The notes under the pieces: model-generated
Seen by the model: the letters and a program-made list of their open reading frames with translations, nothing else
What the model was told of the DNA's origin: nothing
Databases searched by the model: none
Made by a program: the position numbers and the translations under genes
Assembly (NCBI RefSeq): GCF_009856445.1
Contig: NZ_WMFA01000016.1
Location: forward strand, 1-36,649
Direction of reading: 5' to 3'
DNA length: 36,649 nt
Source: Halobacillus litoralis
Lineage (GTDB): Bacteria > Bacillota > Bacilli > Bacillales > Halobacillaceae
Shown: piece by piece, positions 31,877-36,649 of the stretch
Layout: each line of letters starts with the position of its first letter
Numbering within the stretch: position 1 is the first letter of the stretch

Positions 31877-31919
31877 AGCCCTTCATTCAAACCGTATGGG
31901 AGAATGGAGGGTTTTATTG
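31876..31919 (+). terminator. Intrinsic terminator of the rsbR-rsbX operon
   Basis: A stem of about 13 bp with two G-U pairs (AAGCCCTTCATTC, 31876-31888, with GAATGGAGGGTTT, 31902-31914), followed by a short T-rich stretch. Confidence 0.8.
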
Positions 31920-31949
31920 TGTTTGTATGAACCATTTATCATAAAATTA

Positions 31950-32077
31950 TTGAGTGGATTGGGGCTACAGGGAATAACTCGCTTTCCGCGGGAGGCTCAT
32001 CGCCCGCCCCATGGAAAGCGAACCTTTTCCCGGAGCGCTTAGAATCACACGAAAGTCTCGAAACCGAGTCATCAACT
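31950..32077 (+). repeat. Foldback repeat copy G, compact form
   Basis: The centre is CGCTTTCC (31980-31987) and GGAAAGCG (32013-32020), a perfect 8-bp inverted repeat enclosing GCGGG and CCCGC. Its left half (GAGTGGATTGGGGCTACAGG) resembles the left arm of copy F and its right half (CCTTTTCCCGGAGCG, CGAAAGTCTCGAAACC) the end of copy B. It lies between rsbX and tex; nothing coding was seen here. Confidence 0.75.
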
Positions 32078-32175
32078 AAAGGGAGCTAATACATAATTGG
32101 TACACGGGAGTCTTTAAGTATTCTCTTTTATAATTTGATACAATGGATGAGACGTCATTGAAGGAGGTCACGTAG

Positions 32176-34347
32176 ATGAGTGAAAACAACAAAAATACAG
32201 AGCTTATGAAGCTCGTAGCTAAACAGACAAAATTGAAAGATCAAACAATCAAACAAGTCATTGAATTGCTTGAAGAAGGAAATACAGTTCCGTTTATTGC
32301 CCGTTACAGGAAAGAACTTACCGGCGGCTTGGATGAAGTGCAGATTAAGGACATTGAAGATCAGTGGAATTATGTTACAAATCTTGTTCAGCGGAAGGAA
32401 GAAGTTATCCGCCTTATTGATGAACAGGACAAACTGACCGAAGACTTACGCCGCGAGATTGAATCTGCCGAAAAACTACAAAAGGTGGAAGACTTGTACC
32501 GGCCTTATAAACAAAAACGTCGGACAAGAGCGACCGTTGCCAAAGAGAAAGGCTTAGAACCTCTCGCGACTCAAGTTTGGGAACAGAAGGACATCGATTT
32601 TGAGAAAGAAGCAGAAGCCTTCTTTTCTGATGAACACGAACTGAATTCGGTTGAAGATGTTCAGGCCGGGGTGAATGATATTATTGCCGAGTGGATTTCC
32701 GATGACCCTACATATCGAGAAAAGATTAGAAAGCAGACGCACGATAAGGGTGTCATTGCTTCATCCGAAAAGAAAGCAGATAAAGATGAAAAAGGCATTT
32801 TTGAAATGTACTATGACTATCAAGAACCTGTTCGGTCCATTGTGTCGCACCGTGTCCTTGCTCTTAACCGTGGGGAAAAAGAGGAGGTTATTAAGGTTTC
32901 CGTTCAGCCTCCTGAAGAAGCAATAGTTCAATATTTGGAGAGAAGCGTCATTAAGCGCCATACGGTTGGGAAGATCCGTTCCATCCTGGAAGAAGCGATC
33001 CAGGACAGTTATAAGCGATTAATCCAGCCATCTGTTGAAAGAGAGATCCGAGGGGCATTATCTGAACAGGCGGAGGAACAGGCGATTGAAGTTTTCTCCA
33101 GTAATCTTCGAAACCTCTTGCTGCAACCTCCTTTGAAAGGGAAAGTGGTTCTGGGCGTCGACCCAGCCTACCGGACCGGTTGTAAGCTTGCTGTCGTGGA
33201 TGAGACGGGGAAAGTGCTGGATATAGGGGTCATCTATCCAACTGCACCAAGAAATGATACGGCAGGTGCGGAGAAAAAGATTCTTGCCTTTATGGATGCG
33301 TATGACATTGAACTGATGGCTATTGGGAATGGTACGGCTTCCAGAGAAACAGAACAGTTCATTGCAGATATGATTCAAAAACATCAGTTGAACGCTTCTT
33401 ATATGATTGTGAATGAAGCAGGCGCAAGTGTGTACTCGGCCTCGAAGCTTGCACGTGAAGAATTCCCTGACTTTCAAGTGGAAGAGCGAAGTGCGGTATC
33501 CATTGCTCGTCGTGTTCAGGATCCATTAGCAGAACTTGTGAAAATTGATCCTAAATCGATCGGGGTTGGTCAATACCAGCACGATGTTACTCAGAAAAAA
33601 CTGAATGGGTCCTTGACGTTCGTTGTCGAAACGGCGGTAAACCAAGTAGGGGTGAATGTGAATACAGCCTCTTCATCTCTGTTGCAGTATGTGTCGGGGC
33701 TCAGCAAGACCGTTGCGAACAATGTCGTGAAAAAGAGGGAGGAGTTAGGGAAGTTTACGAAACGGTCCGAACTCAAAGATATTCCACGCTTAGGTGCAAA
33801 GACATTTGAGCAAAGTATCGGCTTTTTACGAATCCTGGATGGGAAAGAACCTCTGGATCGTACACCGATTCACCCGGAAAGTTACAAAGCGACAAGGGAA
33901 CTGTTGAAGAAGTTCGGATTTACCACAGAGGATATCGGAACGGACAAGTTAGCAGAAGAATTGAAGAGTGTGGACACATCATCTGTAGCGGAACAACTGG
34001 ACATTGGTGAATTGACGCTGCAGGATATTGTGAAATCTCTCGTTCAGCCTGGCCGGGATCCAAGGGATGACCTTCCTAAGCCGTTGTTGAAAACGAATGT
34101 TCTCTCAATGGAAGATTTAGAACAGGGGATGGAACTTGAGGGTACCGTAAGAAATGTAGTAGACTTCGGTGCTTTCGTGGATATTGGAGTGAAACAAGAT
34201 GGGCTTGTCCATATTTCAAAGCTCGCTGACAAATTTGTCAAACACCCAATGGATGTGGTGGCGGTAGGGGACGTCGTTACGGTTTGGGTCGAGCAAGTGG
34301 ATGTACAAAAACAGAGGATCGCTTTAACGATGCTCAATAAAGGGTAA
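32176..34347 (+). CDS. tex: Tex-family RNA-binding transcription accessory protein (YdcI)
   Basis: 723 residues in the usual domain order. The N-terminal helical Tex domain contains TVPFIARYRKELTGGLDEVQ and the YRPYKQKRRTRATVAKEKGL segment. Next is the YqgF/RNase H-like domain (VVLGVDPAYRTGCKLAVVDE, AIGNGTASRETEQFI), then paired helix-hairpin-helix motifs (GVGQYQHDV, VNVNTASSSLLQYVSGLS). The C-terminal S1 RNA-binding domain (about 650-722) starts GMELEGTVRNVVDFGAFVDI and includes QDGLVHISKLA. Tex binds nucleic acid and affects transcription and toxin expression in several bacteria; the precise role in Bacillaceae is not settled. ATG 32176 follows AAGGAGGTCAC. Position after rsbX and before the SprT-like gene matches B. 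subtilis ydcI. Confidence 0.96.
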   Translation: MSENNKNTELMKLVAKQTKLKDQTIKQVIELLEEGNTVPFIARYRKELTGGLDEVQIKDIEDQWNYVTNLVQRKEEVIRLIDEQDKLTEDLRREIESAEKLQKVEDLYRPYKQKRRTRATVAKEKGLEPLATQVWEQKDIDFEKEAEAFFSDEHELNSVEDVQAGVNDIIAEWISDDPTYREKIRKQTHDKGVIASSEKKADKDEKGIFEMYYDYQEPVRSIVSHRVLALNRGEKEEVIKVSVQPPEEAIVQYLERSVIKRHTVGKIRSILEEAIQDSYKRLIQPSVEREIRGALSEQAEEQAIEVFSSNLRNLLLQPPLKGKVVLGVDPAYRTGCKLAVVDETGKVLDIGVIYPTAPRNDTAGAEKKILAFMDAYDIELMAIGNGTASRETEQFIADMIQKHQLNASYMIVNEAGASVYSASKLAREEFPDFQVEERSAVSIARRVQDPLAELVKIDPKSIGVGQYQHDVTQKKLNGSLTFVVETAVNQVGVNVNTASSSLLQYVSGLSKTVANNVVKKREELGKFTKRSELKDIPRLGAKTFEQSIGFLRILDGKEPLDRTPIHPESYKATRELLKKFGFTTEDIGTDKLAEELKSVDTSSVAEQLDIGELTLQDIVKSLVQPGRDPRDDLPKPLLKTNVLSMEDLEQGMELEGTVRNVVDFGAFVDIGVKQDGLVHISKLADKFVKHPMDVVAVGDVVTVWVEQVDVQKQRIALTMLNKG

Positions 34348-34354
34348 ACCTAAA

Positions 34355-34398
34355 CGAAACTGCCTGGAGAGAAGTAACTTTCCGGGTAGTTTTTATTT
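34355..34398. terminator. Terminator between tex and cmpA, probably bidirectional
   Basis: AAACTGCCTGGA (34357-34368) pairs with TCCGGGTAGTTT (34381-34392) including two G-U pairs, then T. The stop codon of the minus-strand cmpA gene lies in the T run. Confidence 0.82.
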
Positions 34399-34503
34399 GT
34401 ATAAGTGCTGATAGTAATACCAACATTGATTCAGCATTTTAATCTGATATTTATCTTTGTTCAAGAATGCTTTCGTCATTTGGTTCTTCAACCAGGAAGG
34501 CAT
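34393..34503 (-). CDS. cmpA: Cortex morphogenetic protein CmpA
   Basis: A 36-residue frame on the minus strand with AAGGAGATG eight bases before the ATG at 34503. It starts MPSWLKNQMTKAF, continues NKDKYQIKMLNQCWYYYQHL and ends in YK; the pattern P-x-W-L-x-x-Q-M, K-D-x-Y-Q-I-K-x-L-N-Q-C-W and Y-Y-Y is that of CmpA, a very small sporulation protein that takes part in quality control of spore cortex assembly (with ClpXP and SpoIVA). It is convergent with tex and divergent from the SprT-like gene. No convincing sporulation sigma promoter was identified by eye. It implies a spore-forming organism. Confidence 0.9.
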   Translation of the reverse strand: MPSWLKNQMTKAFLNKDKYQIKMLNQCWYYYQHLYK

Positions 34504-34578
34504 AAGAAGTCATCTCCTTCATATTCAACTTTTTTCATTCTTATGATACAGTATGCAAAGGACAAGGGAGGTGTTCCT

Positions 34579-35022
34579 ATGACGGATCAGGAATTGCAGC
34601 AATGGACGGATGAATTATCGATAACATACTTTGACAAGCCTTTTGATCATGATGTATACTTCAACCCTCGTCTTCGGACAACAGGAGGGAGATATATTCC
34701 TTCTAAAAAAGTGATTGAAATCAATCCGAAATATATAGTAGAATTAGATGGTGTCGAATTAGAAGGCATCATTAAACATGAACTTTGTCATTACCACCTT
34801 CATATTGAAGGAAAGGGTTTTGGACATCGTGATCCTGAGTTCAAGGCACTATTAAAGAAGACAGGATCCCCGCGGCACTGCTCAGCCTTACCTTCTGAAA
34901 AGAATGGGAACTTCCATCACTATGTTTGTACAAAATGCGGTCAGACATACAAGCGGAAAAGACGGGTAGATACAAAACGTTTCGGTTGTGGGAAATGTAA
35001 AGGGAATTTAAAAAAGAAGTAA
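34579..35022 (+). CDS. ydcK: SprT-like zinc metalloprotein (YdcK)
   Basis: 147 residues. The zinc-protease motif HELCH is at residues 67-71 with a further His at HLHIEGKGFGH, and a C-terminal zinc ribbon has two pairs of Cys, VCTKCGQTYKRK and FGCGKCKG. SprT-like proteins of bacteria are related to the DNA-protein crosslink protease Spartan; the bacterial role is not established. The frame is open to 34405, but ATG 34579 lies nine bases after AAGGGAGGTG and gives the family length, so it was chosen. Confidence 0.93.
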   Translation: MTDQELQQWTDELSITYFDKPFDHDVYFNPRLRTTGGRYIPSKKVIEINPKYIVELDGVELEGIIKHELCHYHLHIEGKGFGHRDPEFKALLKKTGSPRHCSALPSEKNGNFHHYVCTKCGQTYKRKRRVDTKRFGCGKCKGNLKKK

Positions 35023-35030
35023 ATTTTCCA

Positions 35031-35059
35031 TTGACGAACGAAGGACCACATGTTAAATT
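35031..35059 (+). promoter_or_regulatory. Upstream promoter P1 of the tRNA cluster
   Basis: TTGACG (35031-35036), 17 bases, TAAATT (35054-35059), starting just after the ydcK stop codon. Confidence 0.5.
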
Positions 35060-35126
35060 AGTTAAGTCCTAACAAAACAAGCCAAAAAGCGCATGAAAAC
35101 AACTTAAAATTTCATGAAAAAAAGGT

Positions 35127-35155
35127 TTGACACCAAGGACGAAATGTTATAAGAT
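35127..35155 (+). promoter_or_regulatory. Promoter P2 of the tRNA cluster
   Basis: TTGACA (35127-35132), 17 bases, TAAGAT (35150-35155), about 45 bases before tRNA-Asn. Tandem promoters are usual for stable RNA operons. Confidence 0.75.
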
Positions 35156-35198
35156 ATAAAACGTCGCTGATAAAACAGCAACAGACATTACGAATTAT

Positions 35199-35273
35199 TC
35201 CAACGTAGCTCAGTGGTAGAGCAATCGGCTGTTAACCGATCGGTCGTAGGTTCGAATCCTACCGTTGGAGCCA
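35199..35273 (+). tRNA. tRNA-Asn (GTT)
   Basis: Acceptor TCCAACG/CGTTGGA, T arm GTAGGTTCGAATCCTAC, anticodon GTT at 35231-35233, encoded CCA end. Confidence 0.97.
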
Positions 35274-35277
35274 TTAC

Positions 35278-35368
35278 GGAGAAGTACTCAAGTGGCTGAA
35301 GAGGCGCCCCTGCTAAGGGTGTAGGTCGCGTAAGCGGCGCGAGGGTTCAAATCCCTCCTTCTCCGCCA
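35278..35368 (+). tRNA. tRNA-Ser (GCT)
   Basis: Acceptor GGAGAAG/CTTCTCC, long variable arm as expected for serine, anticodon GCT at 35312-35314, encoded CCA. Confidence 0.97.
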
Positions 35369-35377
35369 TTTATTTTT

Positions 35378-35449
35378 GGCCCGTTGGTCAAGTGGTTAAG
35401 ACACCGCCCTTTCACGGCGGTAACACGGGTTCGAATCCCGTACGGGTCA
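35378..35449 (+). tRNA. tRNA-Glu (TTC), CCA not encoded
   Basis: Acceptor GGCCCGT/ACGGGTC with one G-U pair, anticodon TTC at 35411-35413. The gene is followed by CTT, so CCA must be added by nucleotidyltransferase. Confidence 0.95.
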
Positions 35450-35463
35450 CTTAATCTTATAAA

Positions 35464-35540
35464 GGTCCGGTAGTTCAGTTGGTTAGAATGCCTGCCTGTC
35501 ACGCAGGAGGTCGCGGGTTCGAGTCCCGTCCGGACCGCCA
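35464..35540 (+). tRNA. tRNA-Asp (GTC)
   Basis: Acceptor GGTCCGG/CCGGACC, anticodon GTC at 35498-35500, encoded CCA. It is inserted in a gene order that otherwise follows B. subtilis trnS. Confidence 0.97.
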
Positions 35541-35547
35541 CTCTTTT

Positions 35548-35622
35548 TGGGCCATAGCCAAGCGGTAAGGCAACGGTTTTTGGTACCGTCATGCGCTGGT
35601 TCGAATCCAGCTGGCCCAGCCA
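35548..35622 (+). tRNA. tRNA-Gln (TTG)
   Basis: Acceptor TGGGCCA/TGGCCCA, anticodon TTG at 35580-35582, encoded CCA. Confidence 0.96.
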
Positions 35623-35641
35623 TTTTCTTTTCAAAAAAGAG

Positions 35642-35670
35642 TTGACAAAAAGCTGAATAAGTTATATGAT
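35642..35670 (+). promoter_or_regulatory. Internal promoter before tRNA-Lys
   Basis: TTGACA (35642-35647), 17 bases, TATGAT (35665-35670), in the 105-base gap between tRNA-Gln and tRNA-Lys. One of the best sigma-A matches in the window. Confidence 0.8.
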
Positions 35671-35727
35671 GTTTCTTGTGCTTCAAAAAACAACATCATC
35701 ATTGAGTTTTACAGATTCCTTTAATAG

Positions 35728-35803
35728 GAGCCATTAGCTCAGCTGGTAGAGCATCTGACTTTTAATCAGAGGGTCGAAGGTTCGAATCCTTCATGGCTCA
35801 CCA
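35728..35803 (+). tRNA. tRNA-Lys (TTT)
   Basis: Acceptor GAGCCAT/ATGGCTC, anticodon TTT at 35761-35763, encoded CCA. Confidence 0.97.
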
Positions 35804-35811
35804 TTTATTAT

Positions 35812-35893
35812 GCGGGTGTGGTGGAATTGGCAGACACGCTAGATTTAGGATCTAGTGCTTCACGGCGTGGGGGTTCAAGTCCCTCCACCCGCA
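35812..35893 (+). tRNA. tRNA-Leu (TAG), CCA not encoded
   Basis: Acceptor GCGGGTG/CACCCGC, class II variable arm, anticodon TAG at 35846-35848. Followed by TTA, so no encoded CCA. Confidence 0.95.
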
Positions 35894-35941
35894 TTATCCA
35901 ATTATCATGATCAGCATCCCATTGTTTACTACAGCAATTTT

Positions 35942-36029
<88 letters not shown>

Positions 36030-36049
36030 ACTTTTTTTAAAAAAAGTCC

Positions 36050-36078
36050 TTGCGTCAAAACACAAAAGATGTTAACAT
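36050..36078 (+). promoter_or_regulatory. Candidate promoter before tRNA-Arg
   Basis: TTGCGT (36050-36055), 17 bases, TAACAT (36073-36078). It would serve tRNA-Arg to tRNA-Ile and possibly the rRNA genes. Preceded by the palindrome CTTTTTTTAAAAAAAG (36031-36046). Confidence 0.55.
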
Positions 36079-36099
36079 ATTAAATGTCGCTTTTTTAAT

Positions 36100-36176
<77 letters not shown>

Positions 36177-36180
36177 TTAA

Positions 36181-36257
36181 CGGGAAGTAGCTCAGCTTGG
36201 TAGAGCACTTGGTTTGGGACCAAGGGGTCGCAGGTTCGAATCCTGTCTTCCCGACCA
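36181..36257 (+). tRNA. tRNA-Pro (TGG)
   Basis: Acceptor CGGGAAG/CTTCCCG, anticodon TGG at 36215-36217, encoded CCA. Only four bases separate it from tRNA-Arg. Confidence 0.97.
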
Positions 36258-36288
36258 TCGAAATCCTAAATAACAACATGATACACTT

Positions 36289-36362
36289 GCGGGTGTAGTT
36301 TAGTGGTAAAACCTCAGCCTTCCAAGCTGATGATGAGGGTTCGATTCCCTTCACCCGCTCCA
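36289..36362 (+). tRNA. tRNA-Gly (TCC)
   Basis: Acceptor GCGGGTG/CACCCGC, anticodon TCC at 36321-36323, encoded CCA. Confidence 0.97.
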
Positions 36363-36376
36363 TTTTATTGAATGTC

Positions 36377-36457
<81 letters not shown>

Positions 36458-36466
36458 TGATTCATT

Positions 36467-36581
36467 TGATCTTTGAAAACTGAACGAACCAACCAGTACG
36501 TCAAAACATTTCTTCTTTATAGATAGAAGAGATTTGAAACAAAGCACATTCGGTGTGCAAATGAGCAAGTCAAACTTAACT
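36467..36581 (+). promoter_or_regulatory. rRNA leader: boxA-like element and hairpin
   Basis: TGATCTTTGAAAACTGAAC (36467-36485) resembles the boxA-type antitermination/processing sequence found before Bacillales 16S and 23S genes. GCACA-TTCGG-TGTGC (36544-36558) forms a small boxB-like hairpin. No convincing promoter lies between tRNA-Ile and 16S, so read-through from the tRNA genes is likely. Confidence 0.6.
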
Positions 36582-36649
36582 TTTATGGAGAGTTTGATCC
36601 TGGCTCAGGACGAACGCTGGCGGCGTGCCTAATACATGCAAGTCGAGCG
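36582..36649 (+). rRNA. 16S rRNA, 5' end (continues past the window)
   Basis: AGAGTTTGATCCTGGCTCAG (the universal 5' region) followed by GACGAACGCTGGCGGCGTGC and CTAATACATGCAAGTCGA. The exact 5' end is set by comparison with B. subtilis (TTTAT-GGAGAG). Confidence 0.97.

Noticed and set aside
32176-34347. Frameshift or pseudogene in tex
   Set aside because: All domains are in one frame and the length is normal.

Overview
The window reads as chromosomal DNA of a low-to-mid GC Gram-positive bacterium of the family Bacillaceae. The right half follows the well-known Bacillus subtilis order cshA - rhomboid gene - acpS - ydcC - alr - ndoAI/ndoA - rsbRSTUVW-sigB-rsbX - tex - ydcK - tRNA cluster. Acidic proteins and the family of foldback repeats suggest a moderately halophilic genus such as Halobacillus or a relative. 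That genus guess is inference; the 16S fragment at the right edge (about 68 bases) is too short to decide it.

Left part (1-20,300) is accessory and housekeeping material. The edge holds the first codons and one end of an IS3-type insertion sequence, inserted in a foldback repeat. Then come a luciferase-like flavin oxidoreductase, a YknX-like adaptor with a YknW-like Yip1 membrane protein but no ABC subunits, and a MATE exporter overlapped by its MarR regulator. Next are a membrane protein with a lipid kinase, a second MarR, and an ABC-F ATPase behind a 35-codon leader ORF and an intrinsic terminator. These are followed by two SDR proteins, a small glutaredoxin, a YppG-like protein, an esterase with an MFS transporter, DegV, a DMT transporter and the DEAD-box helicase CshA. 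Seven related foldback repeats lie between genes, five of them in the first 4.4 kb.

Middle part (20,300-31,900): a 21-bp tandem repeat array, rhomboid protease, acpS, bifunctional NAD(P)H-hydrate repair enzyme, the YdcC lipoprotein, alanine racemase, the NdoAI/NdoA (MazEF-type) module and the complete stressosome/partner-switch operon that controls sigma-B. Sigma-B-type promoters (GTTTAN, 13-14 nt, GGGWAW) are visible before rsbV, before rsbR, before the YhfK-like gene and before the glutaredoxin, so this window seems to hold both the regulator and several of its likely targets.

Right part (31,900-36,649): tex, the 36-codon sporulation gene cmpA on the minus strand, a SprT-like gene, then twelve tRNA genes (Asn, Ser, Glu, Asp, Gln, Lys, Leu-TAG, Leu-GAG, Arg, Pro, Gly, Ile) served by several promoters and running straight into the start of a 16S rRNA gene. 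The tRNA-Leu(GAG) gene carries an uninterrupted copy of the 17-bp sequence used as attB by ICEBs1.

Start codons were re-chosen from Shine-Dalgarno spacing and family length where the longest frame looked too long. No database search was possible; identities rest on recognised motifs, length and gene order.
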